NCBI RefSeq assembly: GCF_003628145.1
Contig: NZ_RBZV01000005.1
Span: forward strand, 186,001-250,000
DNA from: Trinickia fusca
GTDB taxonomy: Bacteria > Pseudomonadota > Gammaproteobacteria > Burkholderiales > Burkholderiaceae
Direction: 5' to 3'
Length of the DNA stretch: 64,000 nt
Position numbers and translations under genes: made by a program. Under the pieces are notes generated by a model. The model was not told where the DNA came from and did no database searches. It saw only the letters and a program-made list of their open reading frames with translations. Position 1 is the first letter of the stretch. Every line of letters starts with the position of its first letter. Below are positions 24,944-32,961 of this stretch, in pieces.

Positions 24944-27625
24944 ATGGCGCAAAAGTACGGCACTTCGCGCTGGCAGGAGATCGATCAGCAGCGCATCACG
25001 CTCGATCCGCGTACGCTGACCGAGCGTTTCAGCGCGTGGCTCAAGGGGCCGCGCAACTATGCGAAGTTTCAGATCTCGATGGCGGTGGCCGCCTGCGTGC
25101 TGGCGTTCGCGTGGTTGCCGATCACGTTTGCCATGGTCATGGCGCATCTGTGGTTCAAGCTGCAGCGCCATACGTTGCCGATGCGCTATCCGAAGGACCT
25201 CGGCGGCATCGATCCATCACTCGACGTCGAGAAGCCCAACCCCAACGGCAAGGGCGAAATCGTCGAACGCCGGCCCGCCGACGGCATCCTGTATCTGGGC
25301 AATCAGCGCTCGCCCGATCGCACCGATCATCTGCAAGAGCTGTGGGCCACCAACGACGATGCACGGACGCACATGCTGCTGATGGGCACGACGGGCTCGG
25401 GCAAGACCGTCACGCTGCTGTCGTTGTGCTTCAATGCGCTGAGCTGGGGCTCGGGCTTCTTCTATTCCGACGGCAAGGCCGACTCGAGCCTGCATGCCGC
25501 CGTCTGGGCATTGTGCCGCCGCGTGGGGCGCGAGGACGACTACCTCGTGCTGAACTTCATGACGGGCGGGGCGGATCCGTACAAGCAACGCAAGTCGACG
25601 GAGAAGTCGTCGAACGGCACGAATCCCTGGTACGAGGGCGGGCCCGACTTCCTGTCGCAGCTGTCGTCGGCACTGCTGCCCAAGGCAAGCGGCGACGGCG
25701 CACAGTGGCAGCAAAAGGCCGTCAACATGATGGATGCGCTGATCCGTACGCTGTGCTATGAGCGTGCCGTCGGCAACATCACGCTGTCGATCGGCGTGAT
25801 TCGCGAGTATCTATCGCTGCCCAACCTCGTGAAGCTGTACCTGAAGGGCAAGCGTGGCGAGATCCCCGAATTCGCTTTCCTGCCGATCAAGGCCTATCTC
25901 GAAACAGGCTTGCCGGGCTTCCGGCCCGAGTATGCCGAGAAACCGGAGAAGTGGGATCAAACGGTATGGGACCAGCATGGCTATCTGACGGGCCAGTATG
26001 CGCGGACGCTGTCGATGCTGATGGACACATACGGAGCCATCTTCAAGGACAAGTACTCCGAAGTCGACATGATGGACGTGCTGCTGAACCGGCGCGTGCT
26101 CGTCGTCATGATTCCGACGCTCGAGAAGTCCTCGCAGGAGGCGGCCAACCTCGGCAAGCTGATCGTCTCGAGCATCCGCCTGATGATGGCGATGAATCTG
26201 GGCCACAAGCTCGAAGGGACCTACGCGGACATCATCGATACCAAAGCGACGAAGTCGCCGGCGCCGTACATCATCACGATGGACGAACTCGGCTACTACT
26301 TCGCCGAGGGCATTGCCTTGATGTTCGCGCAGGCACGCAGTCTCGGCTTCATGATGATCGCGGCGGGGCAGGACATCGCCGCGATGGCCAAGGGCGACAA
26401 CAAGGAAGAAGTCGATTCGATGATCGCCAACACGAAGATCAAGTATTCGTTGGCGCTCGAAGATCCCGACAAGACGCTCGAGGTGTTTCGCAAGGTGGCG
26501 GGCGAGTCGATCTCGGTGGAGGTCGGCTCGTTCGAAGGCTCGGTCAATCACTTCACGTCGGCGCACTATCGTCGCAATATGACGGGCTCGATCCAGCGCC
26601 GCGACCGCATCGACCTGCAGGAACTGAAGGCGCTGAAGGAAATGGAAGGGGTACTGATCTTCAAGGATCAGGTGACGCGCGCACGCAGCTTCACGTGGTT
26701 TCATTCGGTGCAGAAGACGAAGCTGCCGTTTCGCTTGAACCGCTTCCTGCAGGTGGACCGTCCCGCGCGCGTGACGCTGGGGGACAAGCTTCGGAAGATC
26801 GAAGGCACCGGCAAGCGCACGGGCGCGGGCGATCGCATTGCCAAGTCGATTCGGCTCGGGCAGGCGCCGGCCTATCCCCCTACGCGCGATCCGATCCTCG
26901 ATGCGATGCGCGCGACCTATCGCGACATCGAGACACACAACCCCACTGAAAACGCCGTCAATCGTGGCATCGCCTACTATGTGGCCGCGGTCGAAGCGAT
27001 GCGCGCGCATCGTGCCGACGACTCGGGTCGTTATTGGCGGCCAGCCCAGGTTGCGCAAGCAGTGAACGAACAGGGGTTCGAGCGCGCGGACGAAAGCACG
27101 GCACCGGATGCGTCGTCACCGCAGCAGGAGAACAAGGAGATCGAGGCGCCACTGTCGCCACCACCGTCAACGCCGCCCTACGTCGCGGCGCCGCTCGAGA
27201 CAGCCGACACGCTGTCGATAGCGGACGTGCCGCACGCGCTGGAGGAGTCTGGCGTGGCCGACACCGTTGACGTTTCAGAGCCGCCATCCGTGCCGGTGCC
27301 CGAGGTCGAGGAAGAGGATGTGCGCCCGACGATCGAGCGCAACCCGGTCTATTACCAGCCTCCGTTGTGCGAAAAGCCCGACGTGTCGGATCCTCAGCGG
27401 ACGGTGATCGGCTTCACCGACAAGACGATCGAAGCGCTGGCGGAGGTGGAAGAGGCGTTGGGCCGCGACGATCCGCTGGCCTCGGTCAAGGCCATGGAGG
27501 CGCAGATCGCCTCACATCTGACCTGGACCCAGCCGGGCGTGCCGCTGACCGACGATGAGTGGGCACACCTGTTCGGCCGCATCGAGGCGACGATGGGCCG
27601 CCTGTCGAGCGAGGCGGCGCGATGA
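24944..27625 (+). CDS. dotL: DotL/TrbC type IV coupling ATPase
   Basis: 893 residues. An N-terminal membrane region with two helices (residues ~40-75), then the VirD4/FtsK-like ATPase: Walker A LLMGTTGSGKTVTLL near residue 145 and Walker B IITMDELGYYF near 445. Further blocks GFMMIAAGQDIAAM and KYSLALEDPDKTLEVF match DotL/TrbC. The C-terminal ~220 residues are acidic and Pro-rich; in Legionella this tail binds adaptor proteins such as IcmS/IcmW, although the sequence is different here. It would select and pass substrates to the Dot channel. Confidence 0.95.
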   Translation: MAQKYGTSRWQEIDQQRITLDPRTLTERFSAWLKGPRNYAKFQISMAVAACVLAFAWLPITFAMVMAHLWFKLQRHTLPMRYPKDLGGIDPSLDVEKPNPNGKGEIVERRPADGILYLGNQRSPDRTDHLQELWATNDDARTHMLLMGTTGSGKTVTLLSLCFNALSWGSGFFYSDGKADSSLHAAVWALCRRVGREDDYLVLNFMTGGADPYKQRKSTEKSSNGTNPWYEGGPDFLSQLSSALLPKASGDGAQWQQKAVNMMDALIRTLCYERAVGNITLSIGVIREYLSLPNLVKLYLKGKRGEIPEFAFLPIKAYLETGLPGFRPEYAEKPEKWDQTVWDQHGYLTGQYARTLSMLMDTYGAIFKDKYSEVDMMDVLLNRRVLVVMIPTLEKSSQEAANLGKLIVSSIRLMMAMNLGHKLEGTYADIIDTKATKSPAPYIITMDELGYYFAEGIALMFAQARSLGFMMIAAGQDIAAMAKGDNKEEVDSMIANTKIKYSLALEDPDKTLEVFRKVAGESISVEVGSFEGSVNHFTSAHYRRNMTGSIQRRDRIDLQELKALKEMEGVLIFKDQVTRARSFTWFHSVQKTKLPFRLNRFLQVDRPARVTLGDKLRKIEGTGKRTGAGDRIAKSIRLGQAPAYPPTRDPILDAMRATYRDIETHNPTENAVNRGIAYYVAAVEAMRAHRADDSGRYWRPAQVAQAVNEQGFERADESTAPDASSPQQENKEIEAPLSPPPSTPPYVAAPLETADTLSIADVPHALEESGVADTVDVSEPPSVPVPEVEEEDVRPTIERNPVYYQPPLCEKPDVSDPQRTVIGFTDKTIEALAEVEEALGRDDPLASVKAMEAQIASHLTWTQPGVPLTDDEWAHLFGRIEATMGRLSSEAAR

Positions 27626-28164
27626 TCGGACGCCGGGCCTTTTGCAAGGCGTTTGCGGCGGCCGCAGCGCTGGCGCCGACGCTCACGCCTGCGCGGGCCA
27701 GCGAAGAACTTGGCGCCGCGGAGGTGCCGACGCTGCTATGGGTGCGTCGCGGCACCGACGAAGCGCAGCTCGATTACTCGACCGAAGAGGGCTATCGCGC
27801 GATCGTCTGGATGTTGCGCGATGTGCGGGCTGGCATCGTCGGTACGCCGGACTGGCGGCTGCTGCAGCAATGGTCGTGGATGCAGGCCTGGCTCGCGGGC
27901 TATGGGCACCATGTGCGGTTCGACATTCATTCAGGGCTGCGTACCAAATCCACGAACACCTATTACGAAGGCGCACTGGCGTCGTATCACCTGCCCGACG
28001 AACGCATGGTGTTTCGCGCCGGCGACTTCAGCACGCCGTCGATTCCAAGCGAGTATATGGGGCGGCTCGCCTATCTTTCGCGCCAGGGCGGCGTCGGCTT
28101 CTATGCGCGTGATTTCATCCATACGGACGTCAGGGGGCGCGTGGTGGCATGGCGGTCACGGTAG
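27622..28164 (+). CDS. DUF882/YcbK-like exported peptidase-fold protein
   Basis: 180 residues. The N-terminal arginine pair and hydrophobic stretch (IGRRAFCKAFAAAAALAPTLTPARA) resemble a Tat signal peptide. The rest matches the M15-like DUF882 fold: FDIHSGLRTKSTN, ASYHL, and the final VGFYARDFIHTDVRGRVVAW with the conserved His. Family members are thought to be murein L,D/D,D-peptidase-like. ATGA overlap with dotL shows coupling, so a role in wall remodelling for the secretion machine is likely. Confidence 0.8.
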   Translation: MIGRRAFCKAFAAAAALAPTLTPARASEELGAAEVPTLLWVRRGTDEAQLDYSTEEGYRAIVWMLRDVRAGIVGTPDWRLLQQWSWMQAWLAGYGHHVRFDIHSGLRTKSTNTYYEGALASYHLPDERMVFRAGDFSTPSIPSEYMGRLAYLSRQGGVGFYARDFIHTDVRGRVVAWRSR

Positions 28165-28481
28165 AGGTCCGTATCGGTTATCGGCTCGGCCGGGCCGAGT
28201 AAAGCGACGGCAAATCGCGATGTGACGCATCTATCTTCGGTTATCCTTCCATTTCTCAGACGATTGCATGCGTGTTGCTGGACCAGGGAGTGTTCAAGTC
28301 CGTCGGTTGATGCGTATAATCCAGTCGATACATAATCCACAAGGGAGAACCGCATGGATTGGCGTGGAGCAGGAGAAACGTTTGCGTCGGGCGCAAGGTC
28401 TGCGTTCGGGGCGGGCGTCCACGGCAGTCGTTCGTGTCGTGCGAGGCAAGCACACACGGCCAATCGGGCGGCGCTGACACC
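28165..28481 (+). promoter_or_regulatory. Intergenic leader with operator site 2 (28314-28331)
   Basis: 317 bases without a gene. It holds GTATAATCCAGTCGATAC at 28314-28331, which contains a perfect -10 (TATAAT, 28315-28320) in the same place as in the other operators; no convincing -35 was found, so an activator may be needed. The 150-base leader down to 28482 shows nothing else clear. Confidence 0.55.
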
Positions 28482-29000
28482 ATGACTCAAAAACCGAGCG
28501 GTAAAGGGCCCATTCTGGCGCTCGACCTCGAGAAATTTCGAGTGAAGTACGGTCTTTCCATTAGTTCAGCGTGCGAAATTTTCGGCTTGCAGCGAGCCAA
28601 ATGGACTGCGTTACAGAAAACGCCGTCCGCCGTCCTGACCGACAACACCGTCTGCATCCTGCTCGATTTCTATGAGCGGAACCCGGGGACGATTCCGATT
28701 CGCCGCATCATCAACATCCGGCAGCACATGGTCGACCTCGGCTACGATCCCGACAACCCGACCGACAAAGCGCTGTTCGCCACCACGCATGGCCGTGAAA
28801 AGGCCGCCTCGTACCGGTGGGATGGCGGGCAGGGCGGGATCAGCAAGCCGGTCGAGCGGCTGATCGAAGCAACCGATCGTCTGCCGACCGAATCGGGCAG
28901 GAAGAAGCGGCAGATTCTCGAGAGCATCGCGCGCGAGGTCGCAGCGCGACAAGGCATCCGCGATCCGCTTTCGCGCGGCTCGTGGCGCAAGGACGACTGA
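28482..29000 (+). CDS. Unrecognised protein with possible N-terminal helix-turn-helix
   Basis: 172 residues, soluble and basic. The N-terminal ~70 residues (LEKFRVKYGLSISSACEIFGL then AKWTALQKTP and VCILLDFYERNPG) have the spacing of a degenerate XRE/Cro-type helix-turn-helix. The C-terminus is arginine/lysine-rich (ESGRKKRQILESIAREVAARQG). It may be a regulator of the island or a DNA-binding accessory factor. No good Shine-Dalgarno before 28482, but no better start exists. Followed by an unknown gene after 12 bases. Confidence 0.65.
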   Translation: MTQKPSGKGPILALDLEKFRVKYGLSISSACEIFGLQRAKWTALQKTPSAVLTDNTVCILLDFYERNPGTIPIRRIINIRQHMVDLGYDPDNPTDKALFATTHGREKAASYRWDGGQGGISKPVERLIEATDRLPTESGRKKRQILESIAREVAARQGIRDPLSRGSWRKDD

Positions 29001-29012
29001 GCGGGAGAGGCG

Positions 29013-29621
29013 ATGATAAAGGCCAAGCGCCCTGGGATCGACGTGAGCGTCGTGCTGTTTTACAAGTCGGGCAGCATTCCCCCGCAACTGAATGTGCGGG
29101 ACGTCACGCTTCCGTTGGCGCGGCGCATGCCGGGCTACATAACGGGCCTGTCGGGGCATCAGCGCATGGAAAGCATGATGTACGCGCGGCAGCATGCGGA
29201 TGCCAAGCGGCTCGAGATGATCGTCATCGATCTGCTCGTCGGCTTCGAGTTGCCGCTCTATCCGAAGGTGCTGCCACCCGAGCTCGTCAAGGAGCACGAC
29301 GTGCTGAACTTGTTCCGGGCTTCGAAAGAATTGATCGCCTGCATTGCCGACTACTGGCAGCAGTGGGTCGTCGAGGACGAGGGGCAGCGTGCGAAGGATC
29401 GCTACGAGTGGACCAAGCCTGCCGACTTCGTGGCCAGACGGCCCGATCTTCTGCCGCGTCTGTTCGAGCTCGAGGAGTTCGATCACATCCACGTGGTCAC
29501 GCACCCGGTCATCACCGCCTATCACGACAAGCCGCTCACGGCGACGTCGTTCCGAATCGACCATCCGCTGATCGAGCGCGCCTCGGCACGCTTCCATCCC
29601 GACATCGAAGTGCTCGTTTAA
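29013..29621 (+). CDS. Unrecognised 202-residue protein
   Basis: Soluble, no signal peptide or membrane helix, no family recognised. It contains a SGHQRMESMMYARQHADAKRLE segment and an acidic, aromatic middle (ADYWQQWVVEDEGQRAKDRYEW). GAGAGG lies just before the start. It forms a two-gene unit with the preceding HTH-like gene and ends at a strong terminator. Its place between dotL and the membrane-protein operon suggests a cytoplasmic accessory of the secretion system, such as an adaptor or chaperone, but this is only context. Confidence 0.65.
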   Translation: MIKAKRPGIDVSVVLFYKSGSIPPQLNVRDVTLPLARRMPGYITGLSGHQRMESMMYARQHADAKRLEMIVIDLLVGFELPLYPKVLPPELVKEHDVLNLFRASKELIACIADYWQQWVVEDEGQRAKDRYEWTKPADFVARRPDLLPRLFELEEFDHIHVVTHPVITAYHDKPLTATSFRIDHPLIERASARFHPDIEVLV

Positions 29622-29671
29622 AGCCCGGTATCGGCATTGGCGGGTAAGTCCCGCGATAGGCTCCACCGAAC

Positions 29672-29706
29672 GCCCCGCGCATCGATCCGATGCGCGGGGC
29701 TTTTTT
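29672..29706 (+). terminator. Rho-independent terminator
   Basis: A 13-bp GC stem around ATCC (GCCCCGCGCATCG with its complement, 29672-29700) followed by TTTTTT. It ends the dotM-dotL/28482-29621 transcripts. Confidence 0.9.
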
Positions 29707-29753
29707 CATTCGTCCACCGCATACAAGCGGAAAACGGTCAAAACGGTCGGTAC

Positions 29754-29793
29754 TTGCGTTCGTCGTTTTCAATACGTATGATACATGCGATAC
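29754..29793 (+). promoter_or_regulatory. Promoter with palindromic operator (site 3)
   Basis: TTGCGT (29754-29759), exactly 17 bases, then TATGAT (29777-29782). The -10 is inside the operator GTATGATACATGCGATAC (29776-29793), so a bound protein would block polymerase. Starts the operon from 29855 to 34169. Confidence 0.75.
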
Positions 29794-29854
29794 GAAATAC
29801 ACAGGGCACATTCGAACTGGCCGCGAACGGCTGAGGCAAGAAGCGAGGCACCGT

Positions 29855-30628
29855 ATGGAAAACACTTTGCAGGCCGCGCGAGCGGACGGTGGGGCCCAAT
29901 TCGACGGGCGCCGCATAGAGCTGACCGCGTCCGGGAAGGTCGTGGTCATGGCAGTCATCGCCGGCGCGGCGTTCGTCGGGTGGTCGGTTTATCAGCGCTA
30001 CGGCGCTGCCGAGCCGGCTGCGGTGTCAGCGCGGCATGCGGTGCTCGCTCATGAGCAGCGTGCCGCCGCGCCGACGAATACGGCAGTCGTAGCTAGTGAG
30101 CCTGAGCACGCCGGCCCAAGTGCGAACACGAGCTCGCTGGCCAGCGCGAATGCGCCGTCGCTCGCGCAGATGACGCAGATGCTGCTGAAAGAGCGCGCCG
30201 ATCACAACGTGCAGACGGCCGCATGGCGCACCGTCAACGATGCCAATCGTCAGCAGCTGGCGAATTTGGCGGCCAGCTTGCAATCGCTCGAGGCAAAGGT
30301 CGGAGCGTTGCAGCGGGCTGCGCAAGCTACGCCGGCCGCCCGCGTGCCACGCGAAGCAGTGGCCGAAGCGGCCGCGAGCGCAAAGAACCTGAGCAAGGCG
30401 GCGGACACCGCCAAAGCCGCGACCGATGTCGACGTGGGCTCGCTGCCGGTGGAGTCCGTGTCCGCGCAAGCGTTGGGCGTCGGTAGCTTCGGCAACGGCG
30501 TCGTCGAAATCGGCGGGCAGAAGTTGACCGCCGGTCAGCTGTTCCAGGCCGGCGAGACGATCGTCGCGATCGATCCGGTCAGCCGTTCGATCGTCACGAA
30601 CCGGCGCATCCTCAACGTCACGAACTGA
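29855..30628 (+). CDS. Single-pass membrane protein with coiled coil, DotF/TraP-like layout
   Basis: 257 residues. A short cytoplasmic N-terminus, one helix (VVVMAVIAGAAFVGWSVY, residues ~32-49), an Ala-rich periplasmic linker, a coiled coil (residues ~100-160, NRQQLANLAASLQSLEAKVGALQ in part) and a small C-terminal beta domain (EIGGQKLTAGQLFQ to the end). This is the layout of DotF/IcmG and IncI TraP, but sequence similarity alone does not convince me. The C-terminal domain also resembles PilP-type beta folds. Start at 29855 follows GAGG. Confidence 0.72.
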   Translation: MENTLQAARADGGAQFDGRRIELTASGKVVVMAVIAGAAFVGWSVYQRYGAAEPAAVSARHAVLAHEQRAAAPTNTAVVASEPEHAGPSANTSSLASANAPSLAQMTQMLLKERADHNVQTAAWRTVNDANRQQLANLAASLQSLEAKVGALQRAAQATPAARVPREAVAEAAASAKNLSKAADTAKAATDVDVGSLPVESVSAQALGVGSFGNGVVEIGGQKLTAGQLFQAGETIVAIDPVSRSIVTNRRILNVTN

Positions 30629-30635
30629 GATTGTC

Positions 30636-31427
30636 ATGAGCGAACCGAGCTTCCTCGTACGCATCGCGCTCGGCGTGGGTCTGGCGCGCAGAACCGCGCC
30701 GGCGCTGCGTGCGCAGACCATCAATGAAGCGCCGCAGGTGCCGGCTCAAGAGAGCGCATCGCCACTGCGACGCACGCAGCCGAGCGCATCGGCTCAGGCA
30801 CCGCAAGCGGCGCAAGCAGGCCAAGCCGCGCACGCGGCAAGCCGCCCGCAGCCTGCCGCGATGCCGTCACGCGCGGAGTCGAACGCGCATGCCGCGCCGC
30901 ATGCACAAGCAGCCGCGACGCGCTCTGGCGCGCCGGCACACCATGTGCCGCTCAAAAGCGCCCCGCAGGTGTCCGACGGCGGCCCGTTGCGCGGCACCGA
31001 AACCGACATCGGCACCGTGATGCCTGCGGCCGCGCAGCTGAATGGCGACCTCGACATCGAAGAGAGCATCGTCTTGCAATGCGTCGTGCGCGGCAACGTC
31101 ACGCAAGTCGGCGATCACCAGGTCGTCCTGTCGTCGACGGGCGGCATCCACGGCACGCTGCGCGCCCACACGGCTGTGATCGGCGGCACGGTGGAAGGTG
31201 ACGTGTTCGCCGATCGCGTCGTCGTGCTCGAGACGGGCATCGTCAACGGCAACATCGAATACACGACGCTGGCGATCAAGGAGGGGGCGACGGTCAACGG
31301 TATGTTGACGCGCATCGTGCCCAATGTGGTCGCCGCCGCGGAAGGCGCGGCGGCCGAGCGCGTGCGCTTCGTCGAGCAACCTGGCTTGCGCGCCGTGGCC
31401 GGTGCGGGGCAGGAGCGGGTTGCATGA
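30636..31427 (+). CDS. Bactofilin-domain protein
   Basis: 263 residues. The first ~110 are an Ala/Gln/Pro-rich disordered region; residues ~130-225 form a bactofilin right-handed beta helix with the typical ladder: LNGDLDIEESIVLQCVVRGNV, GGIHGTLRAHTAVIGGTVEGDV, VVVLETGIVNGNIEYTTLAIKEGA in shorter overlapping segments. Bactofilins polymerise without nucleotide and scaffold envelope machines. Its presence within a Dot/Icm operon, 7 bases after the DotF-like gene and overlapping the next, is unusual and suggests a scaffold for the secretion apparatus or pilus. Confidence 0.85.
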   Translation: MSEPSFLVRIALGVGLARRTAPALRAQTINEAPQVPAQESASPLRRTQPSASAQAPQAAQAGQAAHAASRPQPAAMPSRAESNAHAAPHAQAAATRSGAPAHHVPLKSAPQVSDGGPLRGTETDIGTVMPAAAQLNGDLDIEESIVLQCVVRGNVTQVGDHQVVLSSTGGIHGTLRAHTAVIGGTVEGDVFADRVVVLETGIVNGNIEYTTLAIKEGATVNGMLTRIVPNVVAAAEGAAAERVRFVEQPGLRAVAGAGQERVA

Positions 31428-31702
31428 CGAAGCCGCGCGGCAGGCCGAGCCGTGCGATGGTCGGTGTACTGGTCGGATGGAGCGTGCTTTGCATCGTGGC
31501 GTTACAGGTGCCGTTTCCGCACTTTCTGTTCTTTTGCGAGCACGTCGAGGCGATGTACCAGGGCCTGGCCGACGACGCGATCGTCTACCACGTGATGCAA
31601 ACGTTTGTCGTGCTGATTTGGGCGGCTGGCGTGGGGTTGCTGGTGCTGGGTGGCTTGTTGGCCGGGAAAGTGAGCAAGCGTGCGAACAGTCATAGGCAAT
31701 GA
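31424..31702 (+). CDS. Small two-helix membrane protein
   Basis: 92 residues: a basic N-terminus (TKPRGRPSR), a first helix (MVGVLVGWSVLCIVALQVPF), a short loop, and a second helix (FVVLIWAAGVGLLVLGGLLAG) with a basic tail. ATGA overlap with the bactofilin gene. No family recognised; small bitopic or hairpin proteins of this kind occur in Dot/Icm loci (for example IcmV, IcmM, IcmC), but I cannot match it. Confidence 0.72.
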   Translation: MTKPRGRPSRAMVGVLVGWSVLCIVALQVPFPHFLFFCEHVEAMYQGLADDAIVYHVMQTFVVLIWAAGVGLLVLGGLLAGKVSKRANSHRQ

Positions 31703-31763
31703 GGTCGAGCAGGGTGGCAATGAGCGAGGAATGTCGGAGTCAGTTCGCATGAATGGGAGAAAC

Positions 31764-32165
31764 ATGAAGATCTCGGCGATGAGTGGCGTCGAGATCTTTT
31801 TCGTCGTCCTGATCGTCTTGACGATCGCGATGCGCGTGCATGACCGGCTGCCCGCCTCGTCCGAGGAGATCGAGACGGTGCAGACGTTGGCGTCATCGAA
31901 CGACGCAGCGAGGCTCGCCGTTGCCGCGAGTCTCTCGGCCGGATCGGTGAACAAAGGCGAGCTGAGGCAGTTGCGCGAGCAGGTCGCGGCGCTCGAAGCG
32001 CCGCGCAAGCGTGTCGACGAGCAAGCGCAGCAACGCACGTGGCACCGCTTGCTCATCGAGCGTCGCTTCGTATGGATCGTCGGAGCGATCGGTGGCCTGT
32101 CTGCGCTGGCCGTCGTGTCGTGGCGAAGCGCACGCGAGGCGACGACGCGCAAGCGGGCGGATTGA
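31764..32165 (+). CDS. Two-helix membrane protein with periplasmic coiled-coil loop
   Basis: 133 residues. Helix one (GVEIFFVVLIVLTIAM), a ~65-residue extramembrane helical loop (SNDAARLAVAASL, KGELRQLREQVAALE) and helix two (FVWIVGAIGGLSALAVVSW), with a basic end. Start at 31764 (MKISAMSG) is chosen for GGGAG five bases ahead; in-frame Mets at 31680, 31731 and 31749 are possible. Unrecognised; likely part of the inner-membrane secretion complex. Confidence 0.68.
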   Translation: MKISAMSGVEIFFVVLIVLTIAMRVHDRLPASSEEIETVQTLASSNDAARLAVAASLSAGSVNKGELRQLREQVAALEAPRKRVDEQAQQRTWHRLLIERRFVWIVGAIGGLSALAVVSWRSAREATTRKRAD

Positions 32166-32191
32166 CGCGCATTACACACAGAGGCTTAGAC

Positions 32192-32416
32192 ATGGCATTG
32201 GACGAGAACATCGAGGCAGTCCGCGACTTGCAGAACTCAGGCAACCACGTGGCTCGCTTGCTCGGTTATATGAGCATCGGCGTAGTGCCGAGCCGCGAAA
32301 ACATGGCAAACGCGCAGCAATGGCTCGTGTCGGCATCCGACAGGCTCGAGCCGATCTTGAAGGAAGCGGAAGCCAACAGGGTGTCGCAGCCCTCGCGGCC
32401 CAGTTTCAAGGGATGA
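32192..32416 (+). CDS. Small soluble hypothetical protein
   Basis: 74 residues, mostly helical (NIEAVRDLQNSGNHVARLLGY, ENMANAQQWLVSASDRLEPIL). Clear GAGG ribosome site before 32192. No signal peptide or known domain. Sits between the membrane-protein genes and the exported pair, so it could be a cytoplasmic chaperone or subunit. Confidence 0.65.
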   Translation: MALDENIEAVRDLQNSGNHVARLLGYMSIGVVPSRENMANAQQWLVSASDRLEPILKEAEANRVSQPSRPSFKG

Positions 32417-32460
32417 CGGCGCTTCACGCGTCCTGCCCGTTTCTACGGAGAGAGCATTCG

Positions 32461-32961
32461 ATGACGATGCACAACGTTAAGTGGTGGCTGTGTGTATCCG
32501 CGCTTGCCGCGACGGTTGCACAACCTGTGATGGCAGCCTGCACGATGGAGGCGCAGATGCAGAACGCTCAGCAGGCGGAGCAGTCGCGTCGGCTCAACAA
32601 CATCAACCTGCGCATGCAGACACTGTCGATGCTGAACCAGCTCGAGACTACCTGCCTGCAGGGCTTTCAAGCGATCCCGACGCAGTACATCGGCAACAGC
32701 ACGATTGCGATGGCTGCGCTGAACAAGATCGAGGAGGCCGCGTGCCAGTCCCTGGCGAACCAGGCGCGCAACACGGCGCAATCGGCGCTCACGGCCGCGC
32801 AAGCCCAGGTTCAGCAGCAGATCGACGGCATCGTGCAGGGCATCACCAAGTCGACGGGGAGCACGGGCATGCTGTCCGGGAATGTCGCGCAGAGCACGGG
32901 CGGCAGCGGTGACGGTGCGTGGTCGAAGATCGTGAACAAGTGGACGGGGTTGTTCCAATGA
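32461..32961 (+). CDS. Exported Gln/Asn-rich protein, T4SS-associated
   Basis: 166 residues with a signal peptide (HNVKWWLCVSALAATVAQPVMA). The mature part begins ACTMEAQMQNAQQAEQ, is helical, has three Cys (one near the mature N-terminus, then TTCLQGF and AACQSLAN) and ends in a Gly/Ser-rich tail (TGSTGMLSGNVAQSTGGSGDG). It precedes and overlaps by ATGA the larger exported protein. The size and helical, Cys-containing build recall VirB5/TrbJ-type surface subunits, but I see no motif to prove it. Confidence 0.72.
   Translation: MTMHNVKWWLCVSALAATVAQPVMAACTMEAQMQNAQQAEQSRRLNNINLRMQTLSMLNQLETTCLQGFQAIPTQYIGNSTIAMAALNKIEEAACQSLANQARNTAQSALTAAQAQVQQQIDGIVQGITKSTGSTGMLSGNVAQSTGGSGDGAWSKIVNKWTGLFQ

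Noticed and set aside
22667-25171. 834-codon minus-strand frame across dotM, trbB and the start of dotL
   Set aside because: Arg/His-rich shadow typical of GC-rich DNA; the plus strand has three strong family matches with ribosome sites.
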